Shown here piece after piece: positions 27,575-36,329 of a stretch of DNA of 64,000 nucleotides. Source of the DNA: Neisseriaceae bacterium. GTDB lineage: Bacteria > Pseudomonadota > Gammaproteobacteria > Burkholderiales > Chromobacteriaceae. Every line of letters begins with the position of its first letter. Within the stretch, counting starts at the first letter, position 1. The position numbers and the translations under genes were made by a program. Under the pieces are notes generated by a model, which ran no database searches, was not told the origin of the DNA, and saw only the letters and a list, made by a program, of their open reading frames with translations. The DNA lies in NCBI GenBank assembly GCA_027489245.1, contig JAIYAC010000008.1, positions 62,001-126,000 on the forward strand. Reading direction: 5' to 3'.

Positions 27575-28344
27575 AGTCCGGTTACCTTGTGTGCAAGCCA
27601 GAAATACAGGCGGTAGGGCAGATGTGCGGCCAACTTCAGCGCACGCGTGAAACGCTTGGGGAAATGGATATCAAACTCGCCGCGTGCCAGGCCGTGCAAG
27701 ATTTCATCGGCGGCTTGCTGCGGGCTGATCAGCGCGGGCATGGCAAAGTCGTTTTGCGCGGTCAGCCGCGTGGTCACAAAGCCGGGGTTCACCACGTACA
27801 CGCCGATGCCGTGCGGGTGCAGGTCCAGGTACAGCGTTTGCGCCAGGTGGTTTACTGCCGCCTTGGTGGCACCGTATACCAGGCCATTGCTCATGCCGGC
27901 CCAGCCAGCCACGCTGGCCACCAGCACCAGCCCCCCGCCCTGCTGCGCCATCAGCTGCGGCACGTTGGCCGCAACACCGTACAGGCTGGCCAGCAGGTTC
28001 ACGTTCACCATGCGCTGTGCGGCTTCCGGCGTGAGCTCCCAGGCGCGCAGCGGGGTGTAGTCGCCCGCCAGCATCACCACCAGGTCGATGCGCCCCCAGC
28101 TGGCCAGCAAGGTGTCGCGCACGCGCTGCCAGTCTTCCGGCACGGTGGCGTCCATCACGTGCACCTGCATGCGCTCGTGCCCGGCCGCCACCGCTTGCAG
28201 CGCAGCCTCGGTGCGGCCAGAGAGCGCCACGTGAGCGCCCTGCTGCTGCAAGGCCAGCGCCAGCGCCGCGCCAATGCCATGGCCGGCGCCCACCAGCCAC
28301 ACGCGCTGGCCGTGCCAGTGGCGCAGTTTGGGGTTCAGGCTCAC
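27571..28344 (-). CDS. Short-chain dehydrogenase/reductase
   Basis: About 257 residues. Cofactor motif VGAGHGIGAALA near the N-terminus; catalytic Ser (ASVAGW), Tyr and Lys (YGATKAA). I place the start at the GTG at 28344, which overlaps the stop of the DUF3833 gene by 4 bp (GTGA), since the longer ATG-started frame would lie wholly inside that gene. A member of the light-associated lipid run; the substrate is unknown. Confidence 0.82.
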   Translation of the reverse strand: MSLNPKLRHWHGQRVWLVGAGHGIGAALALALQQQGAHVALSGRTEAALQAVAAGHERMQVHVMDATVPEDWQRVRDTLLASWGRIDLVVMLAGDYTPLRAWELTPEAAQRMVNVNLLASLYGVAANVPQLMAQQGGGLVLVASVAGWAGMSNGLVYGATKAAVNHLAQTLYLDLHPHGIGVYVVNPGFVTTRLTAQNDFAMPALISPQQAADEILHGLARGEFDIHFPKRFTRALKLAAHLPYRLYFWLAHKVTGL

Positions 28345-28886
28345 GGCTGTGCCCCTTTGCGGAAGAACAGCGTGACTTCGCCCAGCTTGATGCCCCATTT
28401 GCTCATCACCGAGCGGTTCAGCACGGTGCGCTCGTCCAGCTGGTACATCCAGTCGTCGAAGCGCACTTCGTACACGGTGCCGTCTACCGGCAGACGCAGG
28501 GTGTAATCCCAGAACAGGGCAAAGCCTTCGGTGCGGCCACTGGCTTGGCCGACCACGTCATCCGCGGTGCCGGTGTAGCGGCCATCGGGCAGCTTTTTGA
28601 GTGTCCAGATGCGGCGCTGCTTTTCGCCGTCGTCGTAGGTAAAGTGCTCGTCCAGCACGCCGGTATCGCCCTGCCAGCTGGCGTTCATTTGCACGGTAAA
28701 GCGGCGTATCACCTTGCCGCTGCGGTCCTGAAAGGTGCCTTGCGCCGTCACCGGGCCGTCAAAGTAGGTTTTCAGGTCAAAGGTTGGCCGCGTACCGCGG
28801 TAGTCGTCGATACTGGCGGTACTGCAGCCGCCCAGTGCCAGTGCCGCCATCGCGGCCACCAGCCAAGCCCATCGTTTCCACATCAT
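28341..28886 (-). CDS. DUF3833 family lipoprotein
   Basis: A 181-residue exported lipoprotein: signal peptide with lipobox LALGGC at about residue 20. It continues FDLKTYFDGPVTAQGTFQDR, a pattern of the DUF3833 family that accompanies CFA-synthase clusters. The beta-rich body (WTLKKLPDGRYTGTADDVVG) resembles a lipocalin-like fold, which could carry lipid; that is inference. ATGA overlap with the permease gene before it. Confidence 0.82.
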   Translation of the reverse strand: MMWKRWAWLVAAMAALALGGCSTASIDDYRGTRPTFDLKTYFDGPVTAQGTFQDRSGKVIRRFTVQMNASWQGDTGVLDEHFTYDDGEKQRRIWTLKKLPDGRYTGTADDVVGQASGRTEGFALFWDYTLRLPVDGTVYEVRFDDWMYQLDERTVLNRSVMSKWGIKLGEVTLFFRKGAQP

Positions 28887-30115
28887 GCTGCTCCTTGTGT
28901 TGGCGGCCGGTACAGCAACCACCCCAACGCCATCAATTTGAATAATGCCGGCAATGCCGCGTACACCCACATCAGGCCACCGGGCGCCAGGCCGGGCACA
29001 TAGCCGGCCCACTGCGCCAGCGGCAGTGCCACCCCTGCTGCCAGGGCCAGCGCCAGCTTGTTGAGCATGGATACCGCACCGAACACCGCGCCGCCGGCCT
29101 GCTGCACGCGCGCGCCCAGCGCGTCGGCCACCAGCGCACTGGCAAAGGCCAGGTCGGCGCCCAGCGCCACGCCGGTCAGCACGCACACCAGCGTAAAGCC
29201 GGCACTCTCCCCTGCGGCCAGCAGAGGCACCGGCAGAAAACCCAGCAGGGCCAGCGCCATGCCAACGCGCCAGGCGCGCACCTTGCCTATGCGGTCGGCC
29301 AGCCACACCCAGCCAGGCAGCGATACACCCGCCGCCACAAAGTACGCCAGCAAAAACACGCCCGTCTGTGCACTGGCCTGCAGCACGTCGGCCACGTAAA
29401 AGTTCAGCAAGGTCGCCGGTATGGCCATGGCGACGGCATTCAGCAGCAGCACCACGCCGGCGGCACGCAGGGCGCTATCACGCCACCAGGGTGGCCCCGC
29501 TGCCGCGGCGGCCTCTTGCGCGGCAGGCGCGGGGGGCCGTGGCGCCCAGACTGCAGCCAACCCGGCCAGCACCGCCAGGGGCAACAGCACCCAGACAAAG
29601 CGCTGCATGGCAGCCAGCTCGCCCACGCTGCTGGCCCACCACGCCGGCAGCGCTGCCGCCAGCAGCACGCCGGCCAGCCCCCAGCCCTCGCGCCAGGCCG
29701 CCACACGTGCCCGCCCGGCAGGCGTAGGCCACAGCGCGGCGCCGTAACGCAGCAGGGCAATGGTGAGCCAGCCATGCGCCAGGTACACCAGCAGCAGCGC
29801 GCCAGATAGCTGCAGCCACAGCGGCCAACCCGGCTGGGGCCACAACATCCAGGCAAAGCCCGCAACGGCAGCCATGGCGGCCAACCCTGCCGCCAGGCGC
29901 AGCGCGCCACGCGCCAGGCGGTCTTGCCATTGCCCCAGCAGCGGGTCCAGCACGGTGTCCAGCAGCCGGGTCACAAACAGCAGCAAGCCCAGGCTGGATA
30001 GCGCCATGCCAAAATCCCGTGCGTACAACGCCGGCAGATGCAGGTACACCGGCAGGGCCAGCATGGCAAGCGGCATGGCGGCCAGGCCGGCCAGCGCCAG
30101 CTGCAGCGGCGTCAT
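28883..30115 (-). CDS. MFS permease (GPH / MFS_2-like)
   Basis: 410 residues with about 12 hydrophobic segments. The N-terminal VTRLLDTVLDPLLGQWQDR is the conserved loop of the glycoside-pentoside-hexuronide/MFS_2 group, whose eukaryotic members move lysolipids. Within a cyclopropane-lipid operon it may transport a lipid or its precursor. Overlaps its neighbours by 4 bp on both sides, so it is translated as part of the operon. Confidence 0.78.
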   Translation of the reverse strand: MTPLQLALAGLAAMPLAMLALPVYLHLPALYARDFGMALSSLGLLLFVTRLLDTVLDPLLGQWQDRLARGALRLAAGLAAMAAVAGFAWMLWPQPGWPLWLQLSGALLLVYLAHGWLTIALLRYGAALWPTPAGRARVAAWREGWGLAGVLLAAALPAWWASSVGELAAMQRFVWVLLPLAVLAGLAAVWAPRPPAPAAQEAAAAAGPPWWRDSALRAAGVVLLLNAVAMAIPATLLNFYVADVLQASAQTGVFLLAYFVAAGVSLPGWVWLADRIGKVRAWRVGMALALLGFLPVPLLAAGESAGFTLVCVLTGVALGADLAFASALVADALGARVQQAGGAVFGAVSMLNKLALALAAGVALPLAQWAGYVPGLAPGGLMWVYAALPALFKLMALGWLLYRPPTQGAA

Positions 30116-30624
30116 CCGCGGCCGTTCAGCAGCTGCTCGCGCAGCGCAGGCGCGCGCGAGGCCGGGTCTAGCCAGATACGAAAGAAAGTCCGCGCCAGCA
30201 GCGGGTCGTCTACCGTGCGGGTATGGCGGCCGTTGTGCCAGAAGCGCAGGCTGTTGCCATCGAAGGCACCGACGATTTCATCGCCCTGCTGCACATCGGG
30301 GATAGCCGCCTTCAGCGCCTCGCGCCAAGGGGTGCGGCGGTTTTCCGGCAGGCCGTAGCGCTGCATTTCTTCCAGGCTGATGTCGACGATTTTGGCCGAC
30401 GGGATATCCCGTGCGTAGCGCAGCGACAGCGCAAACGGCCGCGCCCAGTCAAATGACTGGCCCTGCTGGGTGTACAGCGTGGCGTCGTACAGCTTGAAAC
30501 CGAACCAGCGCAAATTGCCCTGCCCCAGCGGGCGCAGGTTAGCGAGCTCTGCAGGCAGGGCCATCACCACCTCCGTTACCATCAAGCCGGCGAGCAAGGC
30601 GCCGGTAGCCACCCACCTAGACAT
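30112..30624 (-). CDS. Chalcone isomerase-like domain protein, exported
   Basis: A 170-residue protein with a signal peptide (residues 1-22, ending VVMA) and a chalcone-isomerase-like domain (LRPLGQGNLRWFGFKLYDATLYT, then FALSLRYARDIPSAKIVDIS). Bacterial members are periplasmic and probably bind fatty acids rather than isomerise flavonoids. It overlaps the CFA synthase end by 8 bp. Confidence 0.82.
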   Translation of the reverse strand: MSRWVATGALLAGLMVTEVVMALPAELANLRPLGQGNLRWFGFKLYDATLYTQQGQSFDWARPFALSLRYARDIPSAKIVDISLEEMQRYGLPENRRTPWREALKAAIPDVQQGDEIVGAFDGNSLRFWHNGRHTRTVDDPLLARTFFRIWLDPASRAPALREQLLNGRG

Positions 30625-31837
30625 GACGTGTCATCTCCAGCTGGCACACATCGGTACGGCCGGCGTCAAAACCGGCAATGCAATAAAAGAAGTAAAACTG
30701 CCACAGCCGCACAAAAGCTTCGTCAAAGCCCTGGGCGCGTACGCGCAGCTGCACGGCGTCGAAATCTGCCAGCCAGCGGCGCAGCGTTTCGGCGTAATCG
30801 GCACCAAAGGTGTAGCGGTCGCTCAGGCGCAGGCCGGCGCTGGCAATGTGCTGGTCCAGCTGGCCGGGCGAGGGCAACATGCCGCCGGGGAAGATGAACT
30901 GCTGGATAAAGTCGGTGCTGCTGCGGTAGCGCGCAAAGTATTCGTCGCCAATGGTAATCACCTGCACCACGGCCTTGCCGCCCGGCTTCAGCCGCGCGTG
31001 CAGGGTGGCAAAGTAGGACGGCCACCAGCGCTCGCCCACCGCCTCCAGCATCTCGATAGACACGATGTGGTCAAACTCGCCCTCGATATCGCGGTAGTCC
31101 TGCAGGCGCAGGTCGGCCTGTGCGGCCAGCCCGGCTGCGGCCAACCTGTGCTGCGCCCAGGCCAGCTGCTCGGTAGACAGCGTCACGCCGGTAACGTGTA
31201 CACCGCGGGTGCGGATGGCGTATTCGGCAAAGCCGCCCCAGCCACAGCCGATTTCCAGAATACGCTGCCCGGGCTGCGCGTCCAGCCGCTGCAGGATGCG
31301 CTCGTACTTGGCCCACTGCGCCGACTCCAGGCTCTGGCGATAGTTACCGTCAAATACTGCCGAGGAGTAGCTCATGCTGGGGTCCAGCCACAGCTTGTAA
31401 AACTCGTTACCCAGGTCGTAATGCGCGTGAATATTGCGCCGGCTGCCCTTGCGCGTATTGGCGCGGGTCAGGTGGCGCAGCAGGTAGCCCACCTTGCCCA
31501 GCCAGCTGCCGTGGATGGCCTGCTCTACCGCGGCTTCGTTCTGCAGGGCCAGGCGCATCAGCGCTACCCAGTCCGGGGAGCTGACCTGGCCGTCGCGCCA
31601 GGCTTCGGCCAGACCGATGTCACCGGCCAGGGCAATGCGGCGCAGCGCCCGCCAGTCGTGAATATGCAAAGCGGCGTCCAGGCCGGCGTGGCGGCCGCTG
31701 TAGCGCTGCTGGCTGCCATCCGGCCCTACCAGTAATAGTTGGCCGTATAGCAGCCGGCTCAGGCCTGCCAGCAGTGGGCGGGCGTACCATGGCGCACGTA
31801 GCGCCTGCGAGTTCAGCGAGGGATTCAGGGTAGTCAT
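30617..31837 (-). CDS. Cyclopropane-fatty-acyl-phospholipid synthase family protein
   Basis: About 406 residues. SAM-dependent methyltransferase acting on unsaturated acyl chains of membrane phospholipids. Seen: the lipid-binding N-terminal part, NIHAHYDLGNEFYKLWLD with the SYSSAVF segment, SAM motif LEIGCGWGGFAEYA (near 195), EMLEAVGERWW and the C-terminal FYFFYCIAGF. The start at 31837 shares one base with the stop of DUF1365. An exact 12-mer copy lies at 31136. Confidence 0.92.
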   Translation of the reverse strand: MTTLNPSLNSQALRAPWYARPLLAGLSRLLYGQLLLVGPDGSQQRYSGRHAGLDAALHIHDWRALRRIALAGDIGLAEAWRDGQVSSPDWVALMRLALQNEAAVEQAIHGSWLGKVGYLLRHLTRANTRKGSRRNIHAHYDLGNEFYKLWLDPSMSYSSAVFDGNYRQSLESAQWAKYERILQRLDAQPGQRILEIGCGWGGFAEYAIRTRGVHVTGVTLSTEQLAWAQHRLAAAGLAAQADLRLQDYRDIEGEFDHIVSIEMLEAVGERWWPSYFATLHARLKPGGKAVVQVITIGDEYFARYRSSTDFIQQFIFPGGMLPSPGQLDQHIASAGLRLSDRYTFGADYAETLRRWLADFDAVQLRVRAQGFDEAFVRLWQFYFFYCIAGFDAGRTDVCQLEMTRHV

Positions 31838-32595
31838 CACACACTCCGGGAATCGGTTGGCGGCGTAGCGGGCACGCCTTGTTTGCCAAAAAAGGGAACA
31901 CTTTTGCGCCACAGCTGCAGCGCCTGCCAGTGAATGCGCGCCCACACGGCAAAGGTCAGCGTGGCGCAGCCCAGCACCAGCCGCCATACCTTGGCCGCAC
32001 TCAGCGGCTGCGGCCAACCCTGCTGGGTGGCGACAAAGTCGGTGGTGTCGCCATCGCGGCTATAGGCAATGCGCACGCTGAAGCGCCCGTCGGCCTGGCG
32101 CGCAAAGCGAAAACCGTAGCTGCCTTCCACCTGGAAAAACGGCGACACGTGCAGCGCCTTGGGCGCGGTAAAGCTTTCGCGGGCCAGCATCGGGCGCCAG
32201 TCCGGGTGATGCACGCAGTAGTCGTGGTGCTCGCCAAAGGTATTGCTGACCTCTACCCATACCGCCCGCAGCGCGGCGGCGCGGTCGAACACCAGATAAA
32301 AGCTCACCGGGTTAAAGGCGTAGCCCAGCACGCCAGGCAGGGTGTGCAGCTCGATACGGCTGGCGTCGTGAAAGCCGGCTGCGGCCAACCTTTGCGTGAG
32401 CCACGGCCACAGGGCGCTACCGTCACGCGGGCCGTGGCGGCGGCGCAGCCAGCGCACGCCGGGGGCCAGGCGGTGTTCGGGCGCATCACCGTCGGGCAGG
32501 CTCACCGCAACCCAGCTGTGGCGGTAAGCAAACTGGTGCTGCGCCGGCTGGCGGCGGCCGTGCCATACCTGGCCGGCGTACAGCTGCACGCTCAT
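31837..32595 (-). CDS. DUF1365 family protein
   Basis: About 252 residues, DUF1365, a family almost always found between an FAD amine oxidase-like protein and a CFA synthase. Seen: YRHSWVAVSLPD near the N-terminus, the signature GYAFNPVSFYLVFD near 110, NTFGEHHDYC and KALHVSPFFQVEGSYGFRF. The function is unknown. The start at 32595 (MSVQLYAG) overlaps the FAD gene stop by ATGA. Confidence 0.88.
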   Translation of the reverse strand: MSVQLYAGQVWHGRRQPAQHQFAYRHSWVAVSLPDGDAPEHRLAPGVRWLRRRHGPRDGSALWPWLTQRLAAAGFHDASRIELHTLPGVLGYAFNPVSFYLVFDRAAALRAVWVEVSNTFGEHHDYCVHHPDWRPMLARESFTAPKALHVSPFFQVEGSYGFRFARQADGRFSVRIAYSRDGDTTDFVATQQGWPQPLSAAKVWRLVLGCATLTFAVWARIHWQALQLWRKSVPFFGKQGVPATPPTDSRSV

Positions 32596-33902
32596 GGTGC
32601 GGCTCCGGCCAGCTGCGGCAGCGGCGCGTGCGCGGCCACCGGCTGGCTGATGTCCCACGGCACGCTGGCACCTAGGCCCTGCGCCACGGCCATGCCGGCC
32701 TTGAGGCCGTCTTCATGAAAACCATAGCCCGCCCATGCACCGGCAAACCAGGTGCGCTGGCGGCCCTGGATCTGCGCCAGTGCCTGCTGCGCGGCAATGG
32801 CGTCGCGGTCGAAGACCGGGTGGGCGTAGTCGAACTCGGCCAGCACGCCCTGCGGCTGGCGGTAGGGGTTGAGCGTGACGATGACGGGCTGCTGGAAGGG
32901 CAGCTGCTGCAGGGTATTGAGCAGATAGCTCACCATCACCGGGGTATCGCTCTCCCCCGCCCGGCCAACGCGGTAATTCCACGCCGCCCAGGCTTGCTGG
33001 CGCGCAGGCAGGAAGCTGGCGTCGGTATGCAGCACCGCGCGGTTGGGCTGGTAGCGTAGCCGCGACAGCACGTCGGTTTCCGCCGGGCTGGCGTCGGCCA
33101 GCAGGGCCAGCGCCTGGTCGCTGTGGCAGGCCAGTACCAGGTGGTCGAAGCGCTCCTCGCCGTGGCGGCTATGCACAGTGACGCCGTGGGCATCGCGCTG
33201 TACACGCTGCACCGGGCTGTCCAGCCGCAAGCCTGGCAGGTCTTGCAGCATGCGCTGAACGTACACGCGCGAGCCGCCTTGTACGGTTTTCCACTGCGGG
33301 CGGTCCAGCACCTGCATCAGGCCGTGGTTCAGGCAGAAATCAAAGAAGGTCGCGGCGGGAAAGGCCGCCATGTCGCGGGTGGAGCTGGACCAGATGGCCG
33401 CGCCCATGGGTAGCAGGTACCAGTCGCGCAGTGGTTGGCCGTAGCCGTGGCGGTTCAGTAGCTGGCCCAGGGTGTCGCCCGTGGCGCGGGCTTCGTCACG
33501 CAGCGCCGGTGCCTGGCGGTGCAGGCGCAGGATATCGCGCAGCATGTGCCAGAACGCCGGGCGCAGCAGGTTGCGTTTCTGGGCAAACAGGGTAAACAGG
33601 TCGCTGCCGGCCCATTCCAGCTTTTCTTGCTCCAGCGCCACCGAAAAGGTCATTTCGGTGTGGTATACCGGTACGTCGAGCAGGGCAAACAGGCGGATCA
33701 GGTTAGGATAGGTACGGTCGTTGTGTACCAGAAAACCCGTATCAACCGGTGCCGTTACCCCATCCAGCGTGACGTCCACCGTGTTGCTATGGCCACCGGC
33801 GTAGCTACCCGCCTCGAACAGGGTAACTTGATGGCCGCTGCGCGCCAGCAACCAGGCTGCCGACAAGCCTGCGATGCCTGCTCCCGCTACTGCAATGTGC
33901 AT
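32592..33902 (-). CDS. FAD-dependent amine oxidase-like oxidoreductase
   Basis: About 436 residues. Dinucleotide motif VAGAGIAGLSAAWLL (residues 4-18) with the following FEAG, VDTGFLVHNDRTYPNL near 55 and the C-terminal WFAGAWAGYGFHEDG that contacts FAD. Group: NAD/FAD proteins of the phytoene desaturase/amine oxidase clan that accompany CFA synthase in light- and sigma-E-type lipid operons, where they are thought to help modify unsaturated fatty acids. First gene of the operon; a promoter with two palindromes lies upstream. Confidence 0.88.
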   Translation of the reverse strand: MHIAVAGAGIAGLSAAWLLARSGHQVTLFEAGSYAGGHSNTVDVTLDGVTAPVDTGFLVHNDRTYPNLIRLFALLDVPVYHTEMTFSVALEQEKLEWAGSDLFTLFAQKRNLLRPAFWHMLRDILRLHRQAPALRDEARATGDTLGQLLNRHGYGQPLRDWYLLPMGAAIWSSSTRDMAAFPAATFFDFCLNHGLMQVLDRPQWKTVQGGSRVYVQRMLQDLPGLRLDSPVQRVQRDAHGVTVHSRHGEERFDHLVLACHSDQALALLADASPAETDVLSRLRYQPNRAVLHTDASFLPARQQAWAAWNYRVGRAGESDTPVMVSYLLNTLQQLPFQQPVIVTLNPYRQPQGVLAEFDYAHPVFDRDAIAAQQALAQIQGRQRTWFAGAWAGYGFHEDGLKAGMAVAQGLGASVPWDISQPVAAHAPLPQLAGAAP

Positions 33903-33943
33903 GTTGTCTTCCTTGTGCCTAGCGTCAAGGCAAGTTAACGCTG

Positions 33944-33981
33944 GATAATGATTATCTTGTATATGCTTTGTACTGTACAAA
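33944..33981 (-). promoter_or_regulatory. Operon promoter with a TTTGTAC-T-GTACAAA palindrome and a Fur-like palindrome
   Basis: Reading the minus strand, TTGTAC (33980-33975) and GATAAT (33956-33951) are separated by 18 bp and form a plausible sigma-70 promoter for the FAD-CFA operon. The -35 lies in the perfect 15-bp palindrome TTTGTACTGTACAAA (33967-33981), a likely MerR/LitR operator. The -10 lies in GATAATGATTATC (33944-33956), which matches 13 of 15 positions of the Fur 7-1-7 consensus when the flanks are counted. Confidence 0.6.
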
Positions 33982-34000
33982 ATAGATTAGTTCAACAAAA

Positions 34001-34023
34001 AACCCGCTTTCGCGGGTTTTTTG
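34001..34023. terminator. Terminator of the 2-hydroxyacid dehydrogenase operon
   Basis: AACCCGC-TTTC-GCGGGTT with A-run and T-run on either side, so it works both ways; on the minus strand it follows the dehydrogenase gene. Confidence 0.87.
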
Positions 34024-34052
34024 TTGATTCGCGGCCAACAGGCCAGTGCCAC

Positions 34053-35006
34053 TTAATCCAGCCGGTTCTGGTGGTGGCCTTGCTGCCACGCCGTAATATT
34101 GGCTACCAGCTGTGCGGCCAACCTGCTCATGGCTTCGCGGCTGGCCCAGCCGACGTGCGGGGTGACAATCAGGTGCGGCAGGCGCGCTTTCAGCAGCGGG
34201 TTGCCTTCGCGCGGCGGCTCTACCGATAGCACATCAAAGCCGGCACCGCCGATCTGGCCGTACTTCAGCGCGGCGACCAGTGCCTCCTCGTCCACCAGGC
34301 CGCCGCGTGCGGTGTTCACCAGAATGGCACCGGGCTTCATCGCCATCAGCTCTGGCTGGGCAATCAGGTTGCGGGTGCTGTCGTTCAGCGGGCAATGCAG
34401 GGAAATCACGTCGGACGTGGCCAGCAGGGTATCAAACGACACGTAGCCATCACGCACCACCTCCGCCCCCTTGCGCTCGCCAAACTGCACCTGCATGCCA
34501 AAGGCCCGGGCACGGCTGGCCATGGCCTGGCCGATGCCACCACTACCGAAAATACCCAGCGTCGCGCCCTGCAGGTCGCGTATGGGCGCGCCAAAGTGGC
34601 AGAACTGCGGCGCGTTTTGCCACACGCCGGCGGCCACATCGCGCTGGTAGGCCGGCAGGTTGCGCATCAGCGCCATCATCAGCATAAAGGCGTGCTCGGC
34701 CACGGTCTCGTCACCGTAGTGGCGGATGTTGGCCACCGCCACGCCCTGGCGGCGGCAGGCGTCGATATCGATATGGTTGTAGCCCGTGGCGGCGATCGCC
34801 AGCATTTTCAGCTGTGGCAATGCCGCCAGGGTGGCTGCATCAAAGGGCACCTTGTTGGTGATGATCACATCAGCCTCGGCACAGCGGGCCAGGATGTCGT
34901 CGCGACTGCAGGCGGGGTGCTCGACATACTCGTGGGCAAAAGGCAGCGCCGGCAGCGCGACCGGCAGGCTGTCTCGGTCCAGAAACACAATACGCAAGGG
35001 GGTCAT
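34053..35006 (-). CDS. D-2-hydroxyacid dehydrogenase (glycerate/hydroxypyruvate reductase type)
   Basis: About 317 residues, NAD(P)-dependent. The catalytic trio is visible: Arg in NTARGGLVDE, Glu in SVEPP and His in TPHVGWAS. Nucleotide motif GIFGSGGIGQAMA near residue 150. Closest in pattern to hydroxypyruvate reductase (HprA). The start at 35006 (MTPLRIV) lies 7 bp after the DUF2189 stop, so the two are cotranscribed. An exact 12-mer copy lies in its last codons (34113). Confidence 0.88.
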   Translation of the reverse strand: MTPLRIVFLDRDSLPVALPALPFAHEYVEHPACSRDDILARCAEADVIITNKVPFDAATLAALPQLKMLAIAATGYNHIDIDACRRQGVAVANIRHYGDETVAEHAFMLMMALMRNLPAYQRDVAAGVWQNAPQFCHFGAPIRDLQGATLGIFGSGGIGQAMASRARAFGMQVQFGERKGAEVVRDGYVSFDTLLATSDVISLHCPLNDSTRNLIAQPELMAMKPGAILVNTARGGLVDEEALVAALKYGQIGGAGFDVLSVEPPREGNPLLKARLPHLIVTPHVGWASREAMSRLAAQLVANITAWQQGHHQNRLD

Positions 35007-35013
35007 GGCGGGT

Positions 35014-35790
35014 TCAGCATTCGTAGGAAATAAGGGCGCGGTAGGCATGCCAGCTCGACAAGCCCAACAAGGGGGCCACCAGCAACAGCCCGACAAACTG
35101 GCTGGCCAAGCCTATCGCAACAAGTGCCACGATCATAGCCGCCCACACCACCATCGTCACCCCGTTGCGGGCAACCACTTGCAGGCTGGCCTGCATGGCG
35201 GTAACCGCATCGATTTCTTTATCCAGCAACATGGCACAGGTACAGATGCTCAGCGCCAGCAACAACAGCACAAACAGGAGCGACATCGCCGCCCAGCTCA
35301 GCAGCAAGGCCAGGTTATCGCCGCGCAGCAAGCCCGGCAGCAGGGACTCCAGTCGTGGCAGCTGGCCAGCGTCAAACAGGGCAAACAGCAGCAGCGAGCT
35401 AGCGCCCCAGGCGCAGGACAGCAGCGCCATCACACAGCCATATAGCGCCAATGCACCGGGGTTGGCACGCCAAGCCAGCGCGCTGTGCAGTAGCATCACG
35501 CGGCCACCGTTAAATGCCTGCTGCTGTCGGGCAATATCGTACAGACCGGCAGCCAAGAACGGGCCCAGCACCCAGCAAGCCCCACCCAGCGCCAGCGCAA
35601 GCTCGGGAAAATACTGCAGCAAATACGCCAGACCATAGGCCATCAGCACATAGCCGGCCCCGTACAGCAAGGCATCTGCGGGCGTACGCTGCAGGTCACG
35701 CCAGCCCAGTTTCAGCCAGCGCAAAGGGGCGGCCAAGCCCTGGCGCTGCACCACGATATGCTGCTGCGTAGCCAGACAAAGTAGCGTCAT
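35014..35790 (-). CDS. DUF2189 family membrane protein
   Basis: 258 residues with six hydrophobic segments, a DUF2189 inner-membrane protein. Seen: PLRWLKLGWRDLQRTP near residue 22, the GGACWVLGPFLAAGLYDIAR segment typical of the family, and a DKEIDAVTAMQASLQVVARN loop near 190. The function is unknown. AAGGGAG ribosome site. Cotranscribed with the dehydrogenase after it. Confidence 0.83.
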   Translation of the reverse strand: MTLLCLATQQHIVVQRQGLAAPLRWLKLGWRDLQRTPADALLYGAGYVLMAYGLAYLLQYFPELALALGGACWVLGPFLAAGLYDIARQQQAFNGGRVMLLHSALAWRANPGALALYGCVMALLSCAWGASSLLLFALFDAGQLPRLESLLPGLLRGDNLALLLSWAAMSLLFVLLLLALSICTCAMLLDKEIDAVTAMQASLQVVARNGVTMVVWAAMIVALVAIGLASQFVGLLLVAPLLGLSSWHAYRALISYEC

Positions 35791-35935
35791 CGTCCCACTC
35801 CCTTCAGTGCTTCTATTAGTTGATTGTTCCTTTTTTATAAGATACTGATTGGCATATACAAAAGCAGTCGCCCACAGGCCCCAGCATGGCTGCTAGAATG
35901 GCGCCCTGATCAATGCGGTAACGAAGGACATCACA

Positions 35936-36262
35936 ATGGCAGAACTGATCATCGAAGATCTGGTGACAGGCGAAGGTAAAGAAGCAGTAGCAGGCGAAGA
36001 AGTCACCGTGCACTACACCGGCTGGCTGACTGACGGCACCAAATTCGACTCCAGCAAAGACCGTTTTCAGCCGTTCAGCTTCCCGCTGGGCGAAGGCTAC
36101 GTGATCAAGGGCTGGGATCAGGGCGTACTGGGTATGAAAGTAGGCGGCCAACGCAAACTGACCATCCCGGCCGAGCTGGGCTATGGCGCGCGCGGCGCCG
36201 GCGGCGTGATTCCGCCCAATGCCACACTGGTATTCGAAGTAGAGCTACTGCAGGTAGGCTAA
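35936..36262 (+). CDS. FKBP-type peptidyl-prolyl cis-trans isomerase
   Basis: A 108-residue single FKBP domain without signal peptide, hence cytosolic. Core residues [32 protein letters not shown], and [16 protein letters not shown] followed by FEVELL, all canonical for macrophage-infectivity-potentiator-like small FKBPs. It assists folding at proline bonds. GAAGGA ribosome site 10 nt before the ATG. Confidence 0.94.
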   Translation: MAELIIEDLVTGEGKEAVAGEEVTVHYTGWLTDGTKFDSSKDRFQPFSFPLGEGYVIKGWDQGVLGMKVGGQRKLTIPAELGYGARGAGGVIPPNATLVFEVELLQVG

Positions 36263-36279
36263 GCCTGCCCGCCATGAAA

Positions 36280-36312
36280 AACGCCCCGCGGCCTGTGCCC
36301 GGGGCGTTTTTC
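36280..36312. terminator. Bidirectional terminator between the FKBP gene and dedA
   Basis: AACGCCCC / GGGGCGTT stem with AAA before and TTTTT after; a 12-mer copy follows at 36318. Confidence 0.87.
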
Positions 36313-36317
36313 ATACA

Positions 36318-36329
36318 TGCGGCCAACCT
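36318..36329 (+). repeat. Dispersed 12-mer TGCGGCCAACCT directly after the dedA stop
   Basis: Exact copy sharing its last base with the minus-strand dedA stop codon, the same placement as at 10041. Confidence 0.9.
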
